A stretch of DNA of 64,000 bases from Flavobacteriaceae bacterium (lineage in GTDB: Bacteria > Bacteroidota > Bacteroidia > Flavobacteriales > Flavobacteriaceae), in assembly GCA_014075215.1 (NCBI GenBank), contig CP046177.1:124001-188000 (forward strand), in the 5' to 3' direction. Shown here in pieces: positions 8,786 through 17,898 of the stretch. The position numbers were made by a program, and so were the translations under genes. Numbering within the stretch: the stretch's first letter is position 1; every line of letters begins with the position of its first letter. Below the pieces are notes generated by a model. It saw only the letters and a list, made by a program, of their open reading frames with translations. It was not told where the DNA came from and did not search any database.

Positions 8786-8815
8786 TTATATTTACATTCA
8801 ATAAAAATGTAGTGC

Positions 8816-9676
8816 ATGCTCTCTATAGATTCAAAAGAAATTGCAACCGGTAAGTTACACAGCTATTTATTAGATGCCGTAGCACCACGACCCATTGCGC
8901 TTGCCAGTACAATTAGCGAAAACGAATCGCCTAATTTGTCTCCGTTTAGCTTCTTTAATGTTTTTAGTTCCAATCCTCCGTTGTTGGTATTTTCTCCGGC
9001 CAGGAGAGTGCGGGATAATACCACGAAACACACTCTGGAAAATGCGGAGAAAACAAAAGAAGTGGTGGTGAATGTTGTTACTTATGATATGGTACAGCAA
9101 GTATCTTTAAGTAGTACCGAGTATGCCAAAGGTGTAAATGAGTTTATAAAAGCAGGGTTCACAATGTTACCCTCAGATCTTATCAAACCTTTTAGAGTAG
9201 CGGAATCTCCCGTACAATTTGAATGTAAGGTTAACGATATTATATACACGGGAACAGAAGGTGGTGCGGGAAATTTAATAGTTTGTGAAATTTTAAAAAT
9301 TCATATCTCTGAAACCGTATTAGACGAAAATAACACTATAGATCAATATAAAATTGATTTGGTTGGAAGAGCAGGCGGAAATTTTTATACCAGAGCAAAA
9401 GATGGGTTTTTTGAAATCCCAAAACCTGTTGCCACACTTGGGGTAGGAGTGGATATGATCCCGGAAACGATACGAAATAGCAGTGTGTTAACAGGAAATA
9501 ATTTAGGAGTATTGGGGAATGTGCCATCGATCCCAACACAGGTAGATGTTGATAACTTTACTAAAGAACATCCGGAGTTTATAGGGCTGGAAGAATTAAA
9601 AAAACATACATTTGCACAAGCGTATTTAAATAAAAATGATGTAGAAAGTGCCTGGAAAGTACTTTTAATAAAATAA
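8816..9676 (+). CDS. Flavin reductase family protein (FMN-binding split barrel)
   Basis: The 286 residues match the DIM6/NTAB flavin reductase group. The FMN-binding stretch is PRPIALASTISENESPNLSPF split across residues 24-44, followed by FNVFSSNPPLLVFS, DNTTKHTLENAEKTKEVVVN and the strand ESPVQFECKV. Such proteins use NAD(P)H to reduce FMN for partner oxygenases or are flavin-dependent oxidoreductases themselves; the partner is not evident. The start is 30 bases after repeat family 1 copy 1, so its promoter may lie in or beyond the repeat. DUF3127 follows after 5 bases, indicating an operon. Confidence 0.9.
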   Translation: MLSIDSKEIATGKLHSYLLDAVAPRPIALASTISENESPNLSPFSFFNVFSSNPPLLVFSPARRVRDNTTKHTLENAEKTKEVVVNVVTYDMVQQVSLSSTEYAKGVNEFIKAGFTMLPSDLIKPFRVAESPVQFECKVNDIIYTGTEGGAGNLIVCEILKIHISETVLDENNTIDQYKIDLVGRAGGNFYTRAKDGFFEIPKPVATLGVGVDMIPETIRNSSVLTGNNLGVLGNVPSIPTQVDVDNFTKEHPEFIGLEELKKHTFAQAYLNKNDVESAWKVLLIK

Positions 9677-9681
9677 AAAAT

Positions 9682-10050
9682 ATGGAAGTTATAGGTAAAA
9701 TTAAGCTAATTGGCGAAACCCAGACTTTTGGAAATAACGGTTTTAGAAAAAGAGAATTGGTAGTTACTACTGACGAGCAGTATCCTCAAATGATCCTTAT
9801 TGAGTTCATTCAGGATAAAGTAGAACTTTTAAATAATTATACTGCAGGGCAGGATGTAAAAGTTTCTATCAATCTAAGAGGTAGAGAGTGGATTAATCCG
9901 GAAGGAGAAGCAAAATATTTTAATTCTGTTCAGGGCTGGCGAATTGAAAGTTTAACCCAACCGACACCTGCCCAGCAATTGCCTCCTACAGAGCAATTTG
10001 AACCGGCTCCTGATTTAACAAGCGAAGAACCGGATGATTTGCCATTTTAA
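9682..10050 (+). CDS. DUF3127 protein with an SSB-like acidic C-terminal tip
   Basis: A 122-residue protein opening MEVIGKIKLIGETQTFG and continuing with KRELVVTTDEQYPQMI and VSINLRGREW, the DUF3127 signature with OB-fold-like strands. The last residues, TSEEPDDLPF, are nearly the same as the C-terminal tip by which single-strand binding protein (SSB) recruits repair and replication proteins. The linker before it is Pro/Gln-rich, as in SSB. This suggests DNA binding or competition for SSB partners, but that is inference. It is in an operon with the flavin reductase upstream. Confidence 0.85.
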   Translation: MEVIGKIKLIGETQTFGNNGFRKRELVVTTDEQYPQMILIEFIQDKVELLNNYTAGQDVKVSINLRGREWINPEGEAKYFNSVQGWRIESLTQPTPAQQLPPTEQFEPAPDLTSEEPDDLPF

Positions 10051-10094
10051 ATCTGCCCCGAAAAGTTCAAAAATTGAAATAAATTGAGGTTGCG

Positions 10095-10334
10095 TCAGGA
10101 ATCTTTTTTAGGCATTGGCCCACGTAAGTGGACAATGAGCCCATTTAAAAAGTTCCGTAGTATTTGATCTCCGCATTCCATGTATTTAGGGTGGTTTTTA
10201 TTTCTAAAGAAAGCCCCTAGTTCTGATTTCGAAACCTTAAAATCTACCAAAGCGCAAATGCTTACAATATCTTCATCACGTAATTTATGCGCAACTCTTA
10301 GTTTTTTTAAAATATCGTTATTTGTTAATCCCAT
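10095..10334 (-). CDS. DUF1456 family protein
   Basis: The 79 residues contain one complete DUF1456 unit: NNDILKKLRVAHKLRDEDIV near residue 5 and VSKSELGAFFRNKNHPKY near residue 34, ending ILRNFLNGL. E. coli YehS carries two such units; short versions with one unit are common in Bacteroidetes. The fold is probably helical and the function is unknown. It starts 4 bases after the stop of the upstream membrane protein gene and is likely co-transcribed with it. Confidence 0.85.
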   Translation of the reverse strand: MGLTNNDILKKLRVAHKLRDEDIVSICALVDFKVSKSELGAFFRNKNHPKYMECGDQILRNFLNGLIVHLRGPMPKKDS

Positions 10335-10338
10335 AAAG

Positions 10339-10953
10339 CTAACTTACCACTTTGAAAATTGCCCAGGCATAGACAGCAAAACGTAAAAATCTGAACAATC
10401 CAAAAAACACAACCCCTTTAAAAGGGTATTTAATCATACCCGCAGCCATACAGGTAATGGAAAACGGAACCGGTAGCATTGCTCCTACAACAATTAAAAA
10501 ACCGCCCCATTTACGGGTATTTTTAATTTGTTTTTCCATTTTTATCTCCAGATAATTTTTAAAACGGTTTATTTTTAATACCACTTTGCCGATAAAATAA
10601 GAAATCATACCTCCACTATAAGATAGCATCGCTAAAATGGATAAATTTATTGTTGGACTAGCTGTTTTTTTAGACCATCCAATAAATATTTCCGGTGGTA
10701 TTAACCCTAAAATGGTTTCGGAAATAAAAAAAGTGGTAAAAACTCCCGCTTTGGAGAAAGATTCATTTAAAAGTTTTAGCCCGTCATCAATGGTAAATAC
10801 ATATCTGTTAAATAAGAATAAAACAATTATGATAATAAGAACAGGTAAGGCAACTTTTTTTAGGCTTCCTAAAATGAATTTGTAAAATCCCGTATAAGAA
10901 TAATACTGATGTAGTAATTTGGCTCTGGATTTTTTCTTGTTTTTCGTTTCCAT
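10339..10953 (-). CDS. Small VTT/YqaA-type membrane protein
   Basis: It has 204 residues from the ATG at 10953 (METKNKKKSRAK); an in-frame ATG at 10974 is possible but gives an atypical leader. A basic N-terminus is followed by hydrophobic segments near residues 40-60, 75-95, 105-130 and two in the C-terminal third. GVFTTFFISETILGLIPPE and GGFLIVVGAMLPVPFS fit the SNARE-associated/VTT (DedA, YqaA) pattern of re-entrant loops. DedA-type proteins move lipid carriers or affect envelope homeostasis; the exact substrate here is unknown. It precedes the DUF1456 gene. Confidence 0.75.
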   Translation of the reverse strand: METKNKKKSRAKLLHQYYSYTGFYKFILGSLKKVALPVLIIIIVLFLFNRYVFTIDDGLKLLNESFSKAGVFTTFFISETILGLIPPEIFIGWSKKTASPTINLSILAMLSYSGGMISYFIGKVVLKINRFKNYLEIKMEKQIKNTRKWGGFLIVVGAMLPVPFSITCMAAGMIKYPFKGVVFFGLFRFLRFAVYAWAIFKVVS

Positions 10954-11090
10954 ATATTTTCTAACCGGCAGCAAAAGTAAGGATAAAAATGGGTTTTTTA
11001 TATACCCCTGCTAAGAATTAACATTTCTTATGAAAAAATAGTTGTTTACAAACATGCTTAGAATCCGGGTTAAAGTCTGTGTTGCAGTGA

Positions 11091-11705
11091 ATGCATCTAT
11101 TTCAGTTGTATTTTAGGTATACTATGGATCAAATTCAGATGGAAATTGGAGTTCCTGTTTTTGGTTTTAGACTTTTACAGTTAGAAGTAGGGGTTAACCT
11201 TAATCTAACTAATAATAATTTTACTTCTAAAGATGTTATAGGTGGTTTATTGCTTCACATAAGAAAACCTTTCCAGAGTCAGTATACAAAATCGGAAGGT
11301 TCGTATAAAGTTTGTAAACATAATAGGTACTTGTTTAAAATTTATGATAAAGGGATGCATCGTAGAAATAAAGATTCTGGTTTTGATAAGGATATTTTAA
11401 GAATCGAAATAGCATTTAAAAAAATGAGAGATTTGAATAACCTAGGAATTTTTAATGTAAACGATCTTGTGAATTTTGATTTCAATTCATTTAAGAGCCT
11501 GTTGTTGAATAAATGGAGTAGATTGCTATTGTTTGATAAAAAGGCACTCAAAGGGTGTAAAAACGAGTATTTGTACAGTAATTTAAGGTGGTGGCAAGAA
11601 AGATCAGTGGGTGGGTTCAAGTATCATAAAGGAATATTAAATAATCTATCATTAAAAAAAGAATTAACTCAAATTTTGGAAACTAAAATTGATGAATTAA
11701 TTTAA
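11091..11705 (+). CDS. Possible phage/plasmid replication-initiation protein remnant
   Basis: The open frame has 204 codons with no clear start context; the first credible ATG may be at 11124. The segment YLFKIYDKGMHRR and DKDILRIEIAFKKMRDLNNLGIF-like spacing (split by charged residues) recalls replication-initiation proteins of small filamentous phages and rolling-circle plasmids, where an LRIE-type strand is conserved. The N-terminal catalytic part expected of such proteins is missing, so this is probably a truncated gene. Composition is very AT-rich. It lies between the backbone and the DUF3526/TonB locus and may mark the left edge of transferred DNA. The family call is tentative. Confidence 0.35.
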   Translation: MHLFQLYFRYTMDQIQMEIGVPVFGFRLLQLEVGVNLNLTNNNFTSKDVIGGLLLHIRKPFQSQYTKSEGSYKVCKHNRYLFKIYDKGMHRRNKDSGFDKDILRIEIAFKKMRDLNNLGIFNVNDLVNFDFNSFKSLLLNKWSRLLLFDKKALKGCKNEYLYSNLRWWQERSVGGFKYHKGILNNLSLKKELTQILETKIDELI

Positions 11706-11760
11706 GAGAAAATATCCATTTTTAATCCTTAGTTTATTGTTTTACTTTTTTGTTTTATTC

Positions 11761-11802
11761 AAAAAAGCCCCATAAGAACTAATTCTTAAGGGGCTTTTTT
11801 AC
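11761..11802. terminator. Bidirectional rho-independent terminator
   Basis: A stem GCCCC-ATAAGAA pairs with TTCTTA-A-GGGGC over a 4-base loop, flanked by six A on the left and six T on the right, so it can stop transcription from both sides. It serves the plus-strand gene ending at 11705 and the minus-strand permease ending at 11815. Confidence 0.9.
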
Positions 11803-11814
11803 AAATTTAGTTAT

Positions 11815-13164
11815 TCATTTATGTAAATGTTTTAAATTTTTTAAAAGCCCAAAACCTATTAAAAACATGGTAATCAAAGCTGTATAAAATATATTTTCTA
11901 TCAAATTAAATTCACTTTCAGGTTTAAAAAATTCTGGCTTAAAAGTATTCCAGTTTACTGAATTTGCAGGTAATTTGTCGAAAATTTTAGGATAAAATTG
12001 TAAACGTAAATCTTCATGAAAATTAGTAGTTGCATTTAAAAAATTTACGTGATCTGTTAAACTTGTATTTGCAATTGCATTCATAGACAATTGCATTTGT
12101 AATGGCGGAAAAAACTGACTAATTTTTTTACTCAATGCTTCTCTTTTTTCAATTTTAAGATACATCGCATCTCGCTCTTCTTTAGATTCATCATCTCCCA
12201 TTTGCTGAATTGCATAATACCACAACCAAGAAAAACCTTCTTCTTGCAATTTGTATCCAGAAAATTGTGGATAGTGTGCATAAAATTTATCCATAGTTGC
12301 TTTTTTATCTGTATCCCATCTTTTATGATATTCATCTCTTTGCTTAATAGTCATGGTAAAAGCCTCGTCAACAGGATACGAATTTGCAATATAGTTGTTT
12401 ACCAAAACTGGTAAGAAAACAACTAAAATTAACCAAGTACTCAACAATACAATTGCATTTGTACTTGATGATTTTCTTAGTAGAATTGTATAAAAACAGA
12501 GCGCAAACCAAAATAGTAAATACAAATAACTAATAATTATCATCTGTAAAAAACCATTAGTAAAAGGAATTTGCAAAATAATTTTAGCAAGTAAAAACAA
12601 AAAACCTAACACCGTAAAAATAAAAAGAATTCTTATTGAGAATTTTTTTAATAGATATTGAAATGACGATTTTCCTTGAATAGTAACTAATTTCCAAGTT
12701 CCTTTTTCTATTTCTTCGGATAAAATATTAAAACTTAACGCAATTATAATTAACGGAAAAAGAAAAATAATTAAAAAACTGAGATCTAAATTTCCCACAT
12801 GCAATCGCATTGGGTTTATCAAATCTGTATCATATTTTTGACCTTCAATGTTTAATATTTTTATATTTTGAATATGAGAATTTAAATCACTTTGCCCAAT
12901 AGAAATTCCAGCTAAAGAATTAACAGGATTTATATAAGAGAACTTTAAATAATACAATAAAAGACCCAAATCATCTTTATGAAACTTTACTTGTTTTGCA
13001 ATATGTTTTTCTTGTTCTACTTTAGCCTTTTCAACTACTTCTTTTTTTTGATTCAAAAACTGTTTTCCTGTTCCAATACTTAAAAAACCTAAAACCATTA
13101 AAATTCCGAAGGCTAACAAAACTGTTTTAGATCTAAAAAATTGTTTAATTAATAGTATATACAT
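11815..13164 (-). CDS. DUF3526 ABC-2-type permease (copy 1, intact)
   Basis: A 449-residue integral membrane protein: one N-terminal transmembrane helix (residues 12-30), a soluble loop of about 100 residues, four to five helices between 128 and 265 including LSEEIEKGTWKLVTIQGKS (a typical ABC-2 cytoplasmic motif), a long extracytoplasmic segment, and a final helix near 425-442. The pattern is that of DUF3526 permeases. It begins 2 bases after the stop of a second DUF3526 gene (13167-15420, broken) and would have formed a heterodimer with it, powered by the ATPase at 19157-19849. The substrate is unknown; the linked TonB receptor suggests metal or siderophore handling. Confidence 0.85.
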   Translation of the reverse strand: MYILLIKQFFRSKTVLLAFGILMVLGFLSIGTGKQFLNQKKEVVEKAKVEQEKHIAKQVKFHKDDLGLLLYYLKFSYINPVNSLAGISIGQSDLNSHIQNIKILNIEGQKYDTDLINPMRLHVGNLDLSFLIIFLFPLIIIALSFNILSEEIEKGTWKLVTIQGKSSFQYLLKKFSIRILFIFTVLGFLFLLAKIILQIPFTNGFLQMIIISYLYLLFWFALCFYTILLRKSSSTNAIVLLSTWLILVVFLPVLVNNYIANSYPVDEAFTMTIKQRDEYHKRWDTDKKATMDKFYAHYPQFSGYKLQEEGFSWLWYYAIQQMGDDESKEERDAMYLKIEKREALSKKISQFFPPLQMQLSMNAIANTSLTDHVNFLNATTNFHEDLRLQFYPKIFDKLPANSVNWNTFKPEFFKPESEFNLIENIFYTALITMFLIGFGLLKNLKHLHK

Positions 13165-13320
13165 ATCTAAATAATTTTAAAGCGGTTAGAAAATCTGGTC
13201 ATAACTAATAATGCTAACACAAACCAACTAAAAAGTGTTACAATTGCAGGCAATTGTTGGACTTGCTACATTTAGAGTGACAAAGAGTTAAGCTAATTTT
13301 ATCTAAAATAACTTAACCAT

Positions 13321-13620
13321 ATGAAACGAAGAAAATACAGTAAAGAGTTTAAAATTAAAGCAGTAGAATTAAGCAATGTACGAGGTAACACAAAGCAGAT
13401 TGCCATGGAATTGGGAATCAGTGCAGATCTTATTTACAGATGGCGTAGAGAATTAGAACAGCGTCCTGATTTAGCTTTTAGCGGTAATGGCGTCAAACAA
13501 CTCACAGAAGATCAGAAAGAGTTAGAGCGATTACGTAAACAGCTCAAGGATGTTACCATGGAGCGGGATATCTTAAAAAATGCCGTGAGCATCTTCTCCA
13601 AGAGCGATCGGAAGTATTGA
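13321..13620 (+). CDS. IS3-family transposase OrfA
   Basis: A 99-residue protein with the helix-turn-helix of IS3 OrfA: RRKYSKEFKIKAVELS, then GNTKQIAMELGISADLIYRW near residue 22, and a leucine-zipper-like tail with ELERLRKQLKDVTMERDILKNA. It binds the terminal repeats. The downstream orfB is in the -1 frame relative to this gene. An A6 run at 13575-13580 inside the overlap region could be the slippery site for the OrfAB fusion transposase typical of the family. Confidence 0.93.
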   Translation: MKRRKYSKEFKIKAVELSNVRGNTKQIAMELGISADLIYRWRRELEQRPDLAFSGNGVKQLTEDQKELERLRKQLKDVTMERDILKNAVSIFSKSDRKY

Positions 13621-14486
13621 AATTTATCAAAGATTACAGTAGAGAATATCCGGTTGGGAAGATGTGTAAAATTTTTAAAATTAGTAGAAACAGTTATTAC
13701 AGGAGTAAGAATTATGTTCCATCAGATAGAGATGGAAAAAATCGTATGCTACTCTCTGAGATTCACCGTATCTGTGAGCGAAGTAAATCTACTTATGGAA
13801 GTCCTAGAATTACAGAGGAACTCAAAGCTAAAGGGTTTAAAGTATCTAGGTCTAGGGTAGCACGATTGATGAAAAAACACGGGATTAAAGCAGTTCGTAA
13901 AAAGAAATTTGTTGTCACGACAGATTCTAAGCATCAATATCCAGTAGCTGATAATGTATTGGATAGAGATTTTAAAGCTACCGCTGCTGCACAGAAATGG
14001 GTTTCTGATATTACCTATTTAAAGACTGCACAAGGATGGCTGTACTTAACGGTAATTATTGACCTGTTTGATCGTAAAGTCATTGGTTGGTCTTTGAGCA
14101 ATGGACTCAAAGCAAGACAAACTATCATTGCTGCATGGAGAATGGCTGTAAACAACAGAATGCCTTGTGAAGGTATGATTTTTCATTCTGATCGAGGTGT
14201 ACAATACGCATCTCATGCGTTTGTTAATATCCTTAAAAGTTATCATGTAACACCCAGTATGAGTAGAAAAGGAAACTGTTGGGATAATGCAGTAGCTGAA
14301 TCTTTTTTTAAAACAATCAAAACAGAACTAATGATAGACAATAAGTTTATATCCAACAAAAGTCTTCAAATTAAAGTCTTTGAATACATAGAAACTTGGT
14401 ACAACAGATACAGAAGACATTCTGCTCTTGGTTACAAAAATATCATCGAATTTGAAAAATTATATCAAATCAAAAATGTAGCTTAA
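13617..14486 (+). CDS. IS3-family transposase OrfB (DDE integrase domain)
   Basis: The 289 residues contain an HTH_21 region (RSKSTYGSPRITEELKAKG near residue 52) and the rve catalytic core: WVSDITYLKT (first Asp), FHSDRGVQYAS (second Asp) and GNCWDNAVAESFFKTIKTE (Glu). A typical C-terminus, YNRYRRHSALGYKNI, follows. The frame is whole, so the element may be active. The listed TTG start overlaps the orfA stop; in practice the protein is probably made as an OrfAB fusion by -1 frameshifting. Confidence 0.93.
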   Translation: MKFIKDYSREYPVGKMCKIFKISRNSYYRSKNYVPSDRDGKNRMLLSEIHRICERSKSTYGSPRITEELKAKGFKVSRSRVARLMKKHGIKAVRKKKFVVTTDSKHQYPVADNVLDRDFKATAAAQKWVSDITYLKTAQGWLYLTVIIDLFDRKVIGWSLSNGLKARQTIIAAWRMAVNNRMPCEGMIFHSDRGVQYASHAFVNILKSYHVTPSMSRKGNCWDNAVAESFFKTIKTELMIDNKFISNKSLQIKVFEYIETWYNRYRRHSALGYKNIIEFEKLYQIKNVA

Positions 14487-17400
14487 CTTTTTGTACCATT
14501 TTTTGTTGCATATCCAGATCATCTGGATTGTGACTATCTCCTTGTTTAGAAATTTCTTCTTCAATAGCCGCTTTAAAAGCTATTTTAGAAAGATTTGGAT
14601 GTAAAGAATTTCCAACAACTTGTGCCATTTTAGGCACAATTATAAAAAACAACAACCAAACGCCTAATACACTTAATAAAGATTTGTTAGAACTACTACT
14701 TTTTCCTGAAATTAAAATCGTTACGCAACATAAAATCATATAAAAAAGCAGATAACTTACCGTTATTAATAAGCATCTTAAAACAATAGCACTATTAATA
14801 GCATCACTTTCTATAAAAGAAATGCACCACAAACACAAAAATGCAGGCAAAAAGAAAATTGCTGAAATAAAGAACAAACCCAAAGATTTACCTAAAAGAA
14901 TCTCTTTTATAGTTGCACCTTGCATGTGCATTATTTTTAAAGTTCCATTTTCTTTTTCTGATGTAATCGCAGCATAACCTAAGAAAAACAATATCAGTGG
15001 TAAAATTAATTGTAAAAGCATGGTAATATTTAAATCACCAAAACGAACTAAACCTGTTGATAAACTTGCTTCAGAAAAATTGGCAGTATGTTGTTTATGT
15101 GCTTCTAAAAAAATGGCATTACCAGTATAAGTTTCTATACCAGAATCAAAAATACTTAAAGGATGTTGTTGTCTAAATACAAAAGATCCAAAATGTGCCA
15201 TTCTATGCGGATGCTTATCTGGATTGTTATCCCAACTTTTTCTTGATTCTTTTTGATGATGTTCTACCACATGATGCTGTTTCTCAAAAGTAAGCCAACT
15301 ATTAGTGGTTACATAAGCCAAAACTGCTAAGAAAATAAACAATAGTATTAAAAGACCTTTATTACTAAAGGTCTTTTTAAAAAATTGTTTTGCTATTAAA
15401 ATAACAACTGCTTTTTTCATAAAATTTAAAAATTATAAGTGGCGTTTAACAAGAAATTTCTTGGTGCTCCTGGCCCTAATCTTGAAGGATTTAAACCACC
15501 TAACCAATAAGTTTCATTAAATAAATTATTTACTTTTAAAGTTAACTGCATATTTGTATTATTTGGTTTGTAATAAATAGCAGCATCAAAAACGGTATAA
15601 TCTGGTAATAATACTCTGTTTGTATCGTAAGTTGGGTTATACCAAGTAAAACGTTCGTCTACATATTGTGCACCAAAACCAATTCCAATTCCTTTTAAGG
15701 TCTTGTCCATAAAATCGTAACGTCCCCAAAAATTTGCATTGTGTTTTGGAGCGCCACCAATTCTTTCTCCAATAAATTCTGCAATTGCGTCTTCTTCAAT
15801 AGTAGCATTTGTATATGCATAAGAAGCTGTTAATTGTAAGTTTGGTAATACATAACCAGAAATATCTGTTTCAAAACCTCTACTTCTTTGCTCACCTCTT
15901 GTTGTTAAGTTATCTAAATCGTACGTATCTCCCAATAAGATATTCTTTTGAGTGATATTAAAAACTGCAAAGTTTGCAAAGATTTTTCCGTTTAAAAATT
16001 CACCTTTTGCACCAATTTCTTGTAAAGAACTTTCTAAAGGATCAAACCTTGCTGGTGAAGCTGCCCAAAAGAAGCCTTCTGCAGTTGGCGATAAAGATAC
16101 TGTGTTTGTATGTGGCTGAAAACCTTCTAAATACGTTGCATACGCACTAATATCTTTAGTTACCTCGTACGTTAAACCTATTCTTGGTACAAAAGCACTT
16201 GTTTTAAATTCTTGATCGTCTCCTTTGTAATCAAAAATATCTGTAAAAGTTTCATATCTTAAATTTAATAAGACTGAAAATTTACCAACTTTAAACTGGT
16301 TTTGAATATAAAATCCGTTTGATGTATTTAAGTTTGCTGGTATTGATAGTTGAGCTAAATTATAGGCATTTGTATTTCTGGTACCGTTAAAAGGATTTGC
16401 CAAATTAAAATGTGGAACTGCAGGGACTGGCATAGTTACACCATCTACAACCATTTGCTGAAAGTTAGCTGCATTAGCTGGATTAAAATTAGCTTGACCA
16501 CCGCTTACTGTTAAATATCTTCTGGCACGTAAAAACCCTGCTCCAATTTTTCTTTCCCATCGTGTGGCATCATAACCAACCAATAATTTGTTGGTGATGT
16601 TATCCGTTTTAATATCATATGTAAAATAGGCGCTAAAGTTATCTGTTTCCCAGAATTGTTGTCTTTCATCATAACGTAATCTTGCCAATGTAGGTATTAC
16701 ATTTCCATCAATATCAACTGCTGTTCCGTCAAAACGATGTTCTGCTAAATCTTCATCCCAAGTTTGCTTCATAAACTGCGCATTAAAACCAAAGTTATCT
16801 GTAAATTTTTGACTAAAATTTGCCATAAATATCAATTCGTTGGTTTTGTAATGATCGCTTGAAGCACCAACATTTCTTGTAATTGGAGTACTATTCAAAT
16901 CAAATTCGCCATTAATTGCTCCGAAAATTGGCTGACCTCTATCTAAATTACCTTCAGAATTGTTATAAATCATTTCAACATTTAATGATGTTTTATCATT
17001 TGGCACATAACTTAAAGACGGATTTATTAAAATAGCATTGTTATTTACAACATCTCTAAAAGAATCTGCATCTTGAAAAGCCGCATTAAAACGATATAAT
17101 AATGTTTTATCTTCATTTAAAGGGCCTGTAAAATCTGCAGTAGCCCTTAAAGTTCCAAAACTTCCTGTAGTAAAGCCAATTGAGCTTCTTTTTTCTGCCA
17201 ATGGTTTTTTAGTAACCATATTTACAGTTCCTCCAGGATCTGCACTCGAAAAAGTTACAGAAGAAGGTCCTTTTATAACTTCTACACGCTCTAAATGCGA
17301 AGTAATTGGTTGTAAAAAGTAGTATTGACGCGTACGCATTCCGTTTAACATTTGCCCATCGTCTGCTTGTGTAATACCTCTAATATTATAGTGATTGTAA

Positions 17401-17898
17401 ATACCAGTTGCAGAAACAGCACTCACTGTTTTGACTGCATCTACTAATTGAAATGCTTGACGATCTGCCAATAATTCTTTGGTAACTGAAGCTACAGCTT
17501 GTGGCAATTCTTTATTTTTTATAGCCGTTTTGGTTGCCGAGAAAGAATAATCACTATTATAATCTTTTCTTACCCTACCAATAACCTCAACAGATTGTAA
17601 AGATTCTTGAAGAATAATTGTACCTAAATTTAAATTCTGATTTTTTACAATATTAATTGTTTTGTTATAAGTCTGAAATCCAACATAGCTTATACTTACA
17701 TTATAACTACCAGCTTCGGTTATAGTTATTGTAAAATCTCCGTCAATATCTGAAGTTACTCCTTTTAATTTCTGTGTATCATTTTCTAAAACGATATTAG
17801 CTCCTTCAATTGAGAGATTCTCTGAGTCTAAAATTTTACCTGTTATTTTAGATTGAGAAAAAGTAACTTGTATAGCTAATAGAAATAATAGAAATACG

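Larger units (their letters stand above)
13278..14498 (+). mobile_element. IS3-family (IS150-like) insertion sequence
   Basis: The ends carry imperfect inverted repeats: TGACAAAGAGTTAAGCTA on the left and, reversed, TGGTACAAAAAGTTAAGCTA on the right. Between them are two overlapping transposase frames in the IS3 layout. The element sits inside a DUF3526 permease gene. Exact ends are uncertain by a few bases, and no target duplication is visible because host sequence seems to have been lost. Confidence 0.85.
13167..15420 (-). pseudogene. DUF3526 ABC-2-type permease (copy 2), disrupted by an IS3-family element
   Basis: The N-terminal 308 codons run from the ATG at 15420 to about 14499 and match the paralogue at 11815-13164: an N-terminal helix, then LGYAAITSEKENGTLKIMHMQG. 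The frame then enters the IS. Past the IS, 13167-13268 encodes the last 30-odd residues (QLPAIVTLFSWFVLALLVMT and a basic tail) in the right direction and stops 2 bases before the next ATG. By comparison with copy 1, roughly 100-130 residues between the two pieces are absent, so insertion was accompanied by a deletion. The transporter probably lacks this half. Confidence 0.82.
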
